Shown here: in pieces, positions 16,991 to 25,704 of the stretch | Position numbering within the stretch: position 1 is the stretch's first letter | Layout of the letters: each line of letters opens with the position of its first letter | Assembly (NCBI RefSeq): GCF_051027545.1 | Contig: NZ_CP194902.1 | Span: forward strand, 1,612,001 to 1,676,000 | Length of the DNA: 64,000 nt | Source of the DNA: Methylocaldum sp002005105 | Lineage (GTDB): Bacteria > Pseudomonadota > Gammaproteobacteria > Methylococcales > Methylococcaceae | Reading direction: 5' to 3' | Notes under the pieces: generated by a model | Told to the model about the DNA's origin: nothing | What the model saw: only the letters and a program-made list of their open reading frames with translations | Databases searched by the model: none | Program-made: the position numbers and the translations under genes

Positions 16991-17305
16991 ATGGCACTCC
17001 GATATAAACGCAACCCGACCCAATGGGAAATTCGAGAGGCATATCTCCTCGGACGGAAACACAAGATGTTTGAGATTTTCGAGAAGCCACATGAAGGTAA
17101 TCCATGTCCGCACGATGAAAGAGGATGGGCGTATTTGTACGGGTGGGATGATTATGGGCAGCGTTGGGATGAGCGACGCGGTGGCAAACCGCCAGCTAAT
17201 TTTGATTTAGATGCCGAGAAGCAGCATTTTTACGGGCCACCAAATAACGTCCAGTCATCTTTGACTAAAGAATTGAAGGAACTGTTTCTTTCCGAAATCT
17301 CGTAG
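16991..17305 (+). CDS. Small protein resembling the Rmf/CrpP family
   Basis: The 104-residue, charged protein centres on NPCPHDERGWAYLYGWDDYG (about 45-64). This resembles the NPCPxxxxxxxxWxxGW core of ribosome modulation factor and the related CrpP proteins. It is about twice as long as Rmf and extends on both sides, so the relationship is tentative. The DNA is visibly richer in A+T than hom or thrC. It lies 24 bases after hom and before a toxin-antitoxin pair, so it may be part of acquired DNA. If not Rmf-like, it is an unknown. Confidence 0.5.
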   Translation: MALRYKRNPTQWEIREAYLLGRKHKMFEIFEKPHEGNPCPHDERGWAYLYGWDDYGQRWDERRGGKPPANFDLDAEKQHFYGPPNNVQSSLTKELKELFLSEIS

Positions 17306-17461
17306 GAGGGGGTGGTGCAGCATATGTCAGCCTAATTTAGGCGAGGGAAACTGAACATTGCGGAAGATACTCTTGCTCGCCTCAGATCGACGAACTATGA
17401 ACTTCGTGATGCTTCTCTATCTATGACAGGCGATATCGCAACGGCGCCAGAGGAAAATGAT

Positions 17462-17680
17462 ATGTCAGCGACAAACGATTTAATCAAGCAGGCATTGGCT
17501 CTGCCCCCCGGCGAACGAATCGAGTTGATCGAACAAGTCTTAAATAGTCTTGACCAGCCGGATGAGGCCATCGATAAATTGTGGGCCGAAGAGGCAGAAA
17601 GGCGTCTGGAAGACTATCGCTCCGGAAAAATGGAATCCGTCTCGATGGAAGATGTGATGGCGAAGTATTCCGTTAAATGA
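17462..17680 (+). CDS. Antitoxin, addiction-module component family
   Basis: The 72-residue acidic protein has the pattern ALALPPGERIELIEQVLNSL, then DKLWAEEAERRLEDYRSG and a C-terminal SVSMEDVMAKY. This is the putative addiction-module component (TIGR02574-like) found upstream of RelE/ParE toxins. The stop overlaps the toxin start at ATGA (17677-17680). I chose the ATG at 17462 rather than the in-frame one at 17423 because the family begins near this residue. It should bind and neutralise the toxin and autoregulate the pair. Confidence 0.8.
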   Translation: MSATNDLIKQALALPPGERIELIEQVLNSLDQPDEAIDKLWAEEAERRLEDYRSGKMESVSMEDVMAKYSVK

Positions 17681-17970
17681 ATGTCCGGTTTCTCGCTCCG
17701 GCACAGAAGGAATTGGACGAAGCCGTGGAATACTATGAATCGCAACTGCCCGGCTTAGGTATTCAGTTTTTGTCGGAAATTCGCGAAGCCGTCGAGAATG
17801 TCAAACGGTTTCCTCATGCTTGGCACCGCTTTAGCGAAAACACCCGGCGTTATCGGACGAAGCGTTTTCCCTACGGCATGATTTATCAGCTCTTGGACCA
17901 CGAAATCCTGATTGTGGCTATTGCCCACCTGCATCGCGAGCCCGGTTACTGGTGCGATCGAGCAAAATAA
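17677..17970 (+). CDS. Toxin of the RelE/ParE superfamily
   Basis: The 97-residue protein shows the ParE pattern: an N-terminal beta-strand and helix (FLAPAQKELDEAVEYYE), a second helix with FLSEIREAVENVKRFPHAW, a basic strand RYRTKRFPYGMIYQL, and a C-terminal IVAIAHLHREPGYW. The ParE-like sequence suggests either gyrase poisoning or ribosome-dependent mRNA cleavage; these cannot be told apart here. It is translationally coupled to the upstream antitoxin. The operon sits between hom and thrC. Confidence 0.85.
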   Translation: MNVRFLAPAQKELDEAVEYYESQLPGLGIQFLSEIREAVENVKRFPHAWHRFSENTRRYRTKRFPYGMIYQLLDHEILIVAIAHLHREPGYWCDRAK

Positions 17971-18004
17971 TCAAGTTTTTAAACAAATCGCTTAGAGACT
18001 CATC

Positions 18005-19096
18005 ATGGCATATTCGACCCGCTATACCGGTCTTATCGAAAAATACCGCGACCGCCTGCCGGTAACCCCGGACACCCGGCCCATCAGCCTGTGCGAGGGC
18101 AACACGCCGCTGATCCAGTTGGTCAACATCCCGACGCTGATCGGCAAGGATGTGGATATTTACGTCAAGTTCGAAGGCTTGAATCCTACCGGCTCGTTCA
18201 AGGACCGCGGCATGACCATGGCCGTGACCCAGGCCGTGCATGAGGGCAGCCGGGCCATCATCTGCGCCTCCACCGGCAATACCTCGGCCGCTGCGGCCGC
18301 GTACGCTGCGCGTGCCGGCATCACCGCTTTCGTGCTGATCCCCGAAGGCAAGATCGCCATGGGCAAGCTGGCCCAGGCCATGATCTACGGCGCCGAGGTC
18401 ATTCAGATTAACGGCAATTTCGACGCCGGAATGCAGTTGGTCAAGGAGATCGCGGACCATGCGCCGGTGACCATCGTGAATTCGATCAATCCGTATCGCA
18501 TCGAAGGGCAAAAGACGGCCGCTTTCGAAATCGTCGACGTCCTCGGCCGCGCTCCGGATTATCACTGTCTGCCGGTGGGCAATGCGGGGAACATTACGGC
18601 TTATTGGAAGGGTTACAGCGAATACGCCCTCGGGACCGAAACCCATACGCCGGTCACCGACAAACGGCCAATCATGTGCGGCTATCAGGCCGCGGGCGCC
18701 GCGCCCTTCGTCAGCGGCGAGTTCGTGGACCATCCCGAAACCGTTGCTACCGCCATTCGCATCGGTCATCCGCAGTCGTGGGACGGCGCCTGGCGAGCGC
18801 AGAAGGAATCGGACGGCTGGTTCGCGCCTTTTACCGACGAGGAAATCCTGGCGGCGCAGAGACTTTTGGCGGAAAAGGAAGGCATCTTCTGCGAACCGGC
18901 CTCGGCCACCTCCCTGGCCGGAGCCCTGCACGACATCAAGTCCGGCCGCATTCCGGAAGGCAGCACCATCGTCTGCACCTTGACCGGCAACGGCCTCAAG
19001 GACCCCGACACGGCCATCGCCCAGTGCACGGCCAAGCCGGTGACGGTGGACGCGACCTTGGATTCGGTGAAGCGGGCGATTTTGGAGGTGATTTAA
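18005..19096 (+). CDS. thrC: Threonine synthase
   Basis: The 363-residue PLP enzyme has the type I (short) threonine synthase pattern: SLCEGNTPLIQL near 27, VKFEGLNPTGSFKDRGM near 56-72 with the PLP lysine in SFKDRG, STGNTSAAAAAYAARAG near 93, and LTGNGLKDPD near 330. It converts O-phosphohomoserine to threonine. Together with hom it forms the threonine branch, now split by the Rmf-like/toxin-antitoxin islet. The thrB kinase is not in the window. Threonine degradation genes are at 37257-39584. Confidence 0.95.
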   Translation: MAYSTRYTGLIEKYRDRLPVTPDTRPISLCEGNTPLIQLVNIPTLIGKDVDIYVKFEGLNPTGSFKDRGMTMAVTQAVHEGSRAIICASTGNTSAAAAAYAARAGITAFVLIPEGKIAMGKLAQAMIYGAEVIQINGNFDAGMQLVKEIADHAPVTIVNSINPYRIEGQKTAAFEIVDVLGRAPDYHCLPVGNAGNITAYWKGYSEYALGTETHTPVTDKRPIMCGYQAAGAAPFVSGEFVDHPETVATAIRIGHPQSWDGAWRAQKESDGWFAPFTDEEILAAQRLLAEKEGIFCEPASATSLAGALHDIKSGRIPEGSTIVCTLTGNGLKDPDTAIAQCTAKPVTVDATLDSVKRAILEVI

Positions 19097-19207
19097 CGAG
19101 TCGATGGTGGCTCCGGTCACCGCTATTCGAATAATGTCGGCCATTATCTTTTCAGGACCGGCGATGTCCGCGGGTTTGCTACGGGAGAGCGATTGGGGGG
19201 ATTCGAA

Positions 19208-19936
19208 ATGTTCGAAAAGCTGCGGGCGAAGGGTTTCCAAGTCCTCACGCTGCATCACGCGGAAGCTATTCTGATGCACGATATGGCTGATGGAGTCACC
19301 GAGCTCGAAAAGGTCCTTCTGGACGTTGAAATACCTGTTGTGGAATTGATTCGCGGCGGCGGAGGAGAAGGTGAACTCACTCAGAGGATGCGGCGGGCGC
19401 TGGCTAACGACTACGGCTGGCGGAAACATAACTTTGAAATCAAAAAGATTGTGGACGGCGAGGAAAAAGAATCGGTTTCCCACGAGATTGACCACGTTAA
19501 ACGTTTCTCAAACGGTACGTTCGCGCTAGAAATCGAATGGAACAACAAGGATCCGTTTTTTGATCGGGACTTGGAAAACTTCAAGCGGCTACATGCCGAT
19601 GGCGTTATCTCGGTTGGTGCCATCATTACCCGTGGCTCCACGCTCCAAGAATCCCTCCGAGAGGTCGTCACGGAATTTGCGCGGAAACATGCCATCCAGG
19701 GGCTAGCCGAGTTGACGCCGTATTACACACCGACACCGCGCCAGCTTAGAATCATTAACCATATGACAAAGAAGAAAGGTTCGTTTGAAGAGGGTTGGGC
19801 ACATGCATTTGTGTCTGATAAGTTCGGAGAAGCAACAACTCATTGGCGCAAGCTGGAGGATCGCGTTCGGCGTGGCGTGGGTAATCCCTGCCCCTTGTTG
19901 CTGATCGGAATTCCGAAAGAAGTTTTGGTGATTTGA
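19208..19936 (+). CDS. Type II restriction endonuclease, BglII/BstYI family
   Basis: The 242-residue protein carries the family core EIEWNNKDPFFDRDLENFKRLHADGVISVGAIITRG (about 115-150), where the acidic residues and Glu-x-Glu-like strand form the metal site. The C-terminus NPCPLLLIGIPKEV resembles that of BstYI. Enzymes of this family cut AGATCT or RGATCY; the exact site here is unknown. The ATG at 19208 has a G-rich site before it; a TTG at 19193 is an alternative start. A methyltransferase gene follows 19 bases later, completing the pair. Base composition is lower in G+C than the neighbours, suggesting acquisition. Confidence 0.8.
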   Translation: MFEKLRAKGFQVLTLHHAEAILMHDMADGVTELEKVLLDVEIPVVELIRGGGGEGELTQRMRRALANDYGWRKHNFEIKKIVDGEEKESVSHEIDHVKRFSNGTFALEIEWNNKDPFFDRDLENFKRLHADGVISVGAIITRGSTLQESLREVVTEFARKHAIQGLAELTPYYTPTPRQLRIINHMTKKKGSFEEGWAHAFVSDKFGEATTHWRKLEDRVRRGVGNPCPLLLIGIPKEVLVI

Positions 19937-19955
19937 ATTAAGATGGGAAACACCT

Positions 19956-20645
19956 ATGGTCGCAAAAATCTATAACATCGCGGAACCGAATCCATCCGAA
20001 GATTTGATGACCAAGATCGGCGGACAATATTCGACCATACTCGCTGATCCGCCTTGGCAGTTTCAAAACCGAACCGGAAAGATGGCGCCGGAGCATAAAC
20101 GCTTACTTCGATACCCTACTATGGAGCTTAAGGAAATACTTGAACTTCCTGTTTCGAAGCTGGCCGCCGCAAAATCTCATCTTTATCTCTGGGTGCCAAA
20201 CGCATTACTCCAGGAAGGCTTAAGAGTAATGGAGTCTTGGGGCTTTACCTATAAGTCGAACCTGGTGTGGTACAAAATCCGTAAGGATGGGGGGCCGGAT
20301 GGACGTGGCGTCGGCTTTTACTTCCGAAACGTCACGGAATTGGTTTTGTTCGGCGTCCGGGGGAGTATGCGAACGCTGCCGCCGGGGCGGACGCAAGTCA
20401 ACTTATTTGCCACGCGAAAACGTGAGCACTCGCGAAAGCCCGACGAAATCTACGATTTGATCGAGTCTTGTTCTCCCGGCCCCTATCTGGAGCTTTTCGC
20501 TCGGTTCCCACGCAGTGGATGGACGCAGTGGGGTAACGAAGACGTCGAGGAGAACTCGTTTTACGGTGTCGCCCGGCGGAAAGGCCACGACGACCCTCAA
20601 CTGCGCCTATTCGAAACTCCCAAGGGTTACGGCAACAGGAATTGA
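19956..20645 (+). CDS. DNA adenine methyltransferase, MT-A70 family
   Basis: The 229-residue protein contains the catalytic DPPW motif (31-34) followed by LLRYPTMELKEI, LYLWVPNALL near 88, GFYFRNVTELVLFGVRG and the C-terminal FARFPRSGWTQWGNE. These are typical of the bacterial MT-A70 branch, which methylates adenine at N6. Coupled to the endonuclease, it should protect the host's copies of the restriction site. MT-A70 pairing with a BglII-type nuclease is worth noting because BglII itself is paired with a different methyltransferase type (from memory). Confidence 0.86.
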   Translation: MVAKIYNIAEPNPSEDLMTKIGGQYSTILADPPWQFQNRTGKMAPEHKRLLRYPTMELKEILELPVSKLAAAKSHLYLWVPNALLQEGLRVMESWGFTYKSNLVWYKIRKDGGPDGRGVGFYFRNVTELVLFGVRGSMRTLPPGRTQVNLFATRKREHSRKPDEIYDLIESCSPGPYLELFARFPRSGWTQWGNEDVEENSFYGVARRKGHDDPQLRLFETPKGYGNRN

Positions 20646-20774
20646 TGGGCTGGAATTCCCGCGATCTGGTCAATTTCAAGAGGCAAACAGTAAGTAATTG
20701 GAACGTTTTTGAACGAACACTGAGCCTTCCATCGTCGATTATATTCTCCGGCTTCGCCGATCACTCCATTCCCC

Positions 20775-22661
20775 ATGAACGAAATCTACGACGCCTCATC
20801 CATTGAAGTTCTCTCGGGACTAGACCCGGTGCGCAAGCGGCCGGGCATGTACACCGATACCGCGCGCCCGAATCACCTGGTCCAGGAAGTGGTCGACAAC
20901 AGCGTCGACGAAGCCTTGGCGGGTTATGCGAAATCCATCGAAGTGCGGCTGCTGGCTGACGGCGGGGTGGAGGTCCGGGACGACGGCCGCGGCATGCCGG
21001 TGGATATTCACCCGGAACTCGGCGTATCCGGGGTGGAGGTGATCCTGACCAAGCTGCACGCGGGCGGAAAGTTTTCGAACAAGAATTACCGCTTCTCCGG
21101 GGGACTGCACGGGGTCGGCGTTTCGGTCGTGAATGCATTGTCCGACCGGCTCGAAGTCGAAGTGCGCCGGGGCGGGAAAATCTATGCGATGAGTTTCGCC
21201 CAAGGTGAAAAAACCTCCGAGCTGCGCGAAATCGGAACTACCGCCAAGCGCGATTCCGGCAGCACGGTCCGGTTCTGGCCCGAAGCCCGCTATTTCGATA
21301 CGCCGCGCATCGCCGTTCCGCGCCTGAAAGCCTTGCTTCGCGCCAAGGCGGTGCTGTGTCCGGGGCTCAAAATCACTCTCAAGGACGAACAGGCCAACGA
21401 AGAGGAAGTATGGCACTACGAGAACGGACTTCCACAGTATCTGCTGGACCGCATCGGATCGAACGAGTGCGTCCCGGAAGAACCCTTCGTCGGCAATCTC
21501 GAAGGCCATCAGGAGGCCGCCGACTGGGCGGTGCTCTGGACGCCCGAGGCAGGCGAACCGGTCACGGAGAGCTACGTTAATCTGGTGCCGACGCCCCAGG
21601 GCGGTACCCACGTCAACGGACTCCGCACCGGACTGACCGAGGCGGTGCGGGAATTCTGCGAATTCCGTAATCTTCTGCCGCGCGGCATCAAGATCGCGCC
21701 GGAAGACGTCTGGGAGCGCTGCCATTACGTGCTTTCGGTCAAGATGCAGGAGCCTCAGTTTTCCGGCCAGACCAAGGAACGGCTCAGTTCCCGCGAATGC
21801 GCGGCGTTCGTGTCCGGGGTGGTTAAGGATGCGTTCAGCCTGTGGCTCAACCAGCATCCCGCCATCGGCGAGCGCATTGCCGAACTGGTGATCGAGAGCG
21901 CCCAAAAGCGGCTCAAGGCCAGCCGCCAAGTGACCCGCAAGAAAATCACGGCGGGGCCTGCTCTTCCTGGCAAACTCGCCGATTGCAGTTCCCAGGACAT
22001 GCAGCTGACCGAGTTGTTCCTGGTGGAGGGCGATTCCGCCGGCGGTTCCGCGAAACAGGCGCGGGACAAGGAATACCAGGCGGTGATGCCCTTGCGCGGC
22101 AAGATTCTCAACACTTGGGAAGTGGATTCCGGCGGCGTGCTCGCGTCTCAGGAGGTGCACGACATCAGCGTGGCGATCGGCGTAGAGCCGGGTTCCGCCG
22201 ATCTGAGCGGGCTGCGTTACGGCAAGATCTGCGTGCTGGCGGACGCCGATTCCGACGGCAACCACATCGCAACCTTGCTGTGCGCGCTGTTCGTCCGTCA
22301 TTTCCGACCTTTAGTTTCGGCTGGCCACGTCTTCGTCGCCATGCCGCCCTTGTACCGGATCGACGTGGGCAAGAACGTTTATTACGCCCTGGACGAAGCG
22401 GAAAAAAAGGGCGTGCTCGACCGGATCGAGGCGGAAAAGATCAGGGGCAAGATTAACGTCCAGCGCTTCAAAGGCTTGGGCGAGATGAATCCGTCGCAGC
22501 TCCGCGAAACCACGATGAATCCCGACACCCGGCGGCTGGTTCAGCTGACCCTGGAAGAGCAGCAAGCGACCGACGAGCGCCTGGATATGCTCCTGGCCAA
22601 GAAGCGCGCCGCCGATCGCAAGGTTTGGCTCGAGGAAAAGGGCAATCTGGCGGAAGTCTGA
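20775..22661 (+). CDS. parE: DNA topoisomerase IV subunit B
   Basis: The 628-residue protein has the GHKL ATPase domain (VVDNSVDEALAGYA near 39, DDGRGMPVDIHPE near 72, SGGLHGVGVSVVNAL near 113), a transducer domain, a TOPRIM domain (LFLVEGDSAGGSAKQARD near 415, LADADSDGNHIATL near 490) and the short C-terminal tail. It works with ParC (not in the window) to decatenate chromosomes. ParE rather than GyrB is indicated by length (about 630 against 800) and by KRPGMYTDT. It follows the restriction-modification pair by 129 bases with its own ATG. Confidence 0.95.
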   Translation: MNEIYDASSIEVLSGLDPVRKRPGMYTDTARPNHLVQEVVDNSVDEALAGYAKSIEVRLLADGGVEVRDDGRGMPVDIHPELGVSGVEVILTKLHAGGKFSNKNYRFSGGLHGVGVSVVNALSDRLEVEVRRGGKIYAMSFAQGEKTSELREIGTTAKRDSGSTVRFWPEARYFDTPRIAVPRLKALLRAKAVLCPGLKITLKDEQANEEEVWHYENGLPQYLLDRIGSNECVPEEPFVGNLEGHQEAADWAVLWTPEAGEPVTESYVNLVPTPQGGTHVNGLRTGLTEAVREFCEFRNLLPRGIKIAPEDVWERCHYVLSVKMQEPQFSGQTKERLSSRECAAFVSGVVKDAFSLWLNQHPAIGERIAELVIESAQKRLKASRQVTRKKITAGPALPGKLADCSSQDMQLTELFLVEGDSAGGSAKQARDKEYQAVMPLRGKILNTWEVDSGGVLASQEVHDISVAIGVEPGSADLSGLRYGKICVLADADSDGNHIATLLCALFVRHFRPLVSAGHVFVAMPPLYRIDVGKNVYYALDEAEKKGVLDRIEAEKIRGKINVQRFKGLGEMNPSQLRETTMNPDTRRLVQLTLEEQQATDERLDMLLAKKRAADRKVWLEEKGNLAEV

Positions 22662-22727
22662 GCCTATTTTCGAACAGTCAGGGTTTGATGATCCGCCGCG
22701 CGTTAATTCCTGCCGACACTCATCGGT

Positions 22728-23267
22728 TTACTGTCCGAGCTCCTGTAAGAGGCTGACCAGATCCTCGGCATGTTCCTCTTCTTTGGCCAGGACGCCTTCC
22801 ATAAGGTTGCGGGTGGTGGGATCGTTATTCCCGAGATACTCGATGATCTCTCGGTAGCTGTCGATCGCGATACGCTCGGCTATCAGATCCTCCTTGATCA
22901 TATCGATCAGCGACTCGCCCTCCACGTATTCGGAATGGCTTTTCGATTGCAATCCTTCCGGCGCCAAATCGGGCTCTCCACCCAACTGCACGATGCGTTG
23001 GGCAATGCTGTCCGCGTGCATCTGTTCCTCGTTGGCGTGCTCCAGGAACTCTTGGGCGACGCTTTGCGCATTGATGCCGGTCGCCATGAAATAGTGGCGC
23101 TTGTAACGGAGCACGCATACGATTTCCGTGGCCAGTGCTTCGTTGAGCAGTCGGATCACAACCTCTCGGTCGGCCTTGTATCCCGGAGTCACCGCGCCCT
23201 GCTCGATGTGCTGCCTTGCGCGTTCTCTTAACGTTTTGACGTCGGTCAAAAACGGTCGATCTCCCAT
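22728..23267 (-). CDS. Ferritin-like/bacterioferritin-type protein
   Basis: The 179-residue protein is a four-helix ferritin-like domain. Putative iron ligands are Glu in NEALATEIVCVLRYKRHY (near 46), EHANEEQMHAD (near 76) and KEEEHAEDL (near 165). An extra N-terminal segment with DVKTLRERARQHIEQGAVTPGY is typical of the bacterioferritin-like/Dps-like group found next to stress genes. It likely stores or oxidises iron in the cytoplasm. It is a single gene, convergent with parE, and transcribed away from argD. Confidence 0.83.
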   Translation of the reverse strand: MGDRPFLTDVKTLRERARQHIEQGAVTPGYKADREVVIRLLNEALATEIVCVLRYKRHYFMATGINAQSVAQEFLEHANEEQMHADSIAQRIVQLGGEPDLAPEGLQSKSHSEYVEGESLIDMIKEDLIAERIAIDSYREIIEYLGNNDPTTRNLMEGVLAKEEEHAEDLVSLLQELGQ

Positions 23268-23487
23268 AGCCGAATCTCCTTACTGGTGATGGACATCTTG
23301 CTGTCGACGCTTGGCAGGTCTTGACCCGCTATTCGTTAAGACAGCTGATCCTGCAAAAAAGTCGAGCCAGTATCGAAGAGATGACGCCGGAATTGAGGGA
23401 TCATCCTGCAAAAAGCCGAGAACTTCGGGTAACCGGCGCCAAGCTGCCGAGTCGTTGCCGGTATCCGGCCTTCAAGCCTCCAAGTGC

Positions 23488-23515
23488 TTGTACCTAAGTA
23501 TTTTTTCACTATAAT
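23488..23515 (+). promoter_or_regulatory. Sigma-70 promoter for argD-argF
   Basis: TTGTAC at 23488-23493, a 16-base spacer and a perfect TATAAT at 23510-23515. The start of transcription would fall near 23522, leaving a 50-base leader before argD. Confidence 0.65.
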
Positions 23516-23532
23516 GTTTCCCTTCTTTTTGG

Positions 23533-23560
23533 GGCAGTCTTGCGACTGCCTTTTTATTTT
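23533..23560 (+). terminator. Terminator-like hairpin in the argD leader
   Basis: GGCAGTC-TTGC-GACTGCC is a perfect 7-bp stem with a tetraloop, followed by TTTTTATTTT. It has the form of an intrinsic terminator but lies only 12 bases after the predicted transcription start and 12 bases before the argD ATG. It may attenuate argD-argF, end an RNA entering from upstream, or be a leader stabiliser. Confidence 0.6.
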
Positions 23561-23571
23561 GGGGAAGACGA

Positions 23572-24762
23572 GTGATGACCAGTCAGGTAATGCCGACTTA
23601 TGCCCGGTTGCCGGTAACGTTCGACCGGGGCGAGGGTGCATGGCTTTGGGACACGGAGGGCAAGCGCTATCTGGACGCCATTTCAGGGGTGGCAGTATGC
23701 AGCCTGGGTCATGCCCATCCAGCCGTTTCCCGTGCGATCTGCGAACAGGCGGGCAAATTGCTGCACACTTCGAACATTTACCGCATCGAGCTGCAAGAAG
23801 AGCTCGCCGGCGAACTGTGCCGCCTGAGCGGACTGGATAACGCCTTTTTCTGCAATTCCGGCGCCGAGGCGAACGAGGCGGCCATCAAGATCGCCCGCCG
23901 TTACGGGCATCATCGCGGCATCGATCGGCCCGCCGTGATCGTCATGGAGGGCAGCTTTCACGGCCGCACGCTCGCGACCTTGAGCGCCACCGGCAATCCC
24001 AAGGTGCAGGAGGGTTTCGAACCCCTGGTCGAAGGCTTCGTGCGAGTGCCGTACGGCAGCGTCGCGGCTGTCGAGGCCGTGGCCAACCCCAATGTCGTGG
24101 CGGTCCTGGTGGAACCGGTGCAGGGCGAGGGCGGCGTACGCGTTCCGGCTGACGATTTCCTGCCCGGCCTTCGCCGCATCTGCGATCAGCGCGGTTGGCT
24201 CTTGATGCTGGACGAGGTCCAGACCGGTATCGGCCGGACCGGCAAATGGTTCGCCTTCCAGCACCACGGCATCATGCCCGATGTCATGACCCTGGCCAAA
24301 GCCTTGGGCAACGGCGTACCGATCGGTGCCTGCCTCGCCAGAGGAATTGCGGCGGACATGTTGACCGCCGGCAAGCACGCGTCCACCTTCGGCGGCAATC
24401 CCCTGGCATGTAGCGCCGCACTGGCCGTATTGCGGACGATCTCCGAAAACCGCTTGGTGGAGCGTGCGGGAGAACTCGGCGAGCGTTTGTTGATCGGGAT
24501 TCGCGACAAGCTGGCCGGCAATCCTCGTGTCGTGGATATCCGCGGGAAAGGGCTGATGATCGGCATCGAGCTCGATACCCCTTGCATCGATCTGGTCGCT
24601 CAGGCGCTGAGCCGCGGGTTTTTGATCAATGTTACGGCGGACCGAACGATACGCTTGTTGCCGCCGTTCGTTTTGAACGACGATGAAGAGAAGCTGTTAA
24701 TCGAAGGGATCTCTGCTCTGGTCGCCGACTACACGGCCCATGGGGTCGGAGAACGCGTATGA
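23572..24762 (+). CDS. argD: Acetylornithine aminotransferase
   Basis: The 396-residue class III aminotransferase has the ArgD start (YARLPVTFDRGEGAWLWDTEG), FCNSGAEANEAAIKIARRYG near 95, FHGRTLATLSATGNPK near 130, the PLP aspartate in LLMLDEVQTGIGRTGKWFA near 220 and the PLP lysine 243 in TLAKALGNG. It makes N-acetylornithine, and in many bacteria also acts on succinyldiaminopimelate for lysine synthesis. The end overlaps argF by 4 bases (ATGA), so the two are coupled. Confidence 0.94.
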   Translation: MMTSQVMPTYARLPVTFDRGEGAWLWDTEGKRYLDAISGVAVCSLGHAHPAVSRAICEQAGKLLHTSNIYRIELQEELAGELCRLSGLDNAFFCNSGAEANEAAIKIARRYGHHRGIDRPAVIVMEGSFHGRTLATLSATGNPKVQEGFEPLVEGFVRVPYGSVAAVEAVANPNVVAVLVEPVQGEGGVRVPADDFLPGLRRICDQRGWLLMLDEVQTGIGRTGKWFAFQHHGIMPDVMTLAKALGNGVPIGACLARGIAADMLTAGKHASTFGGNPLACSAALAVLRTISENRLVERAGELGERLLIGIRDKLAGNPRVVDIRGKGLMIGIELDTPCIDLVAQALSRGFLINVTADRTIRLLPPFVLNDDEEKLLIEGISALVADYTAHGVGERV

Positions 24763-25658
24763 AACCACGTCATTTGATTACTCTTTTGGATTTGAGCAGC
24801 GAGGAGTTCCGCGCGCTCATCCGACGGGCCATCGAGCTCAAGCACATGAAGAGCCCATACGAGCCGCTGAGAAACAAAGTGCTCGGGATGATGTTCGAGA
24901 AGTCCTCCACCCGCACCCGATTGTCGTTCGAGGTCGGCATGGTGCAGTTCGGCGGTGCCGCGATCTTTCTGTCGCCGCGGGATACCCAGTTGGGACGGGG
25001 CGAACCCATCGAAGACTCCGCCCGCGTCGTTTCGCGCATGGTCGATGGGGTCATGCTGCGTACCCATGCCCACGAAACGGTGGAAACTTTCGCGGCCTAT
25101 TCGCGGGTGCCGGTCATCAACGGTCTCACGGATAGATTCCATCCGTGTCAGCTGCTCGCCGACATGCAGACCTATTTCGAGCACCGCGGCGACATTGCCG
25201 GCAAGACGGTGGCCTGGATCGGCGACGGCAACAATATGTGCCAGACCTATATTCACGCGGCAGGATTGCTCGATTTCAAGCTCCGGATTGCTTGCCCCGC
25301 AGGTTACGAGCCGGAATCGGCATTGATCGAATGGGCCGGCGATCGCGTGGAACTGCTGAGCGATCCGTCGGACGCAGCGCGCGGAGCGGATTTGGTGGTG
25401 ACGGATGTTTGGGCAAGCATGGGGCAGGAATCCGAACAGGCGCAGCGCAGGAATGCCTTCCAAGGCTACCAAGTCGATTCGACTCTGATGGAACTGGCGG
25501 CTTCGGAGGCGCTATTCATGCATTGTCTCCCGGCCCATCGCGGCGAGGAGGTCAGCGCCGAAGTGCTGGAAGGCCCGCAAAGCGTGGTCTGGGACGAGGC
25601 CGAGAACCGCTTGCATTCGCAAAAGGCGTTGCTGGAATTGCTGCTGGTAAAAAACTGA
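24759..25658 (+). CDS. argF: Ornithine carbamoyltransferase
   Basis: The 299-residue enzyme shows the carbamoyl phosphate motif EKSSTRTRLSFE (near 47-58, STRTR), HPCQLLADMQT near 128 (HPxQ), DGNNM near 154 and the ornithine loop HCLPAHRGEEV near 250. It forms citrulline from ornithine and carbamoyl phosphate. It is translationally coupled to argD. The argB, argC, argG and argH genes are not nearby. The stop at 25658 is followed by a GC-rich hairpin before the convergent mdh. Confidence 0.95.
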   Translation: MKPRHLITLLDLSSEEFRALIRRAIELKHMKSPYEPLRNKVLGMMFEKSSTRTRLSFEVGMVQFGGAAIFLSPRDTQLGRGEPIEDSARVVSRMVDGVMLRTHAHETVETFAAYSRVPVINGLTDRFHPCQLLADMQTYFEHRGDIAGKTVAWIGDGNNMCQTYIHAAGLLDFKLRIACPAGYEPESALIEWAGDRVELLSDPSDAARGADLVVTDVWASMGQESEQAQRRNAFQGYQVDSTLMELAASEALFMHCLPAHRGEEVSAEVLEGPQSVVWDEAENRLHSQKALLELLLVKN

Positions 25659-25704
25659 CTTTTTATCCGGGACGCGGCGGCCGACACTGCGCCGCCGCCC
25701 GCGT

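Noticed and set aside
17918..19495. 525-residue minus-strand frame over thrC
   Set aside because: Antisense of threonine synthase and the nuclease gene; no domain.
20820..22301. 493-residue minus-strand frame over parE
   Set aside because: Antisense of a conserved topoisomerase; no domain or ribosome-binding site.
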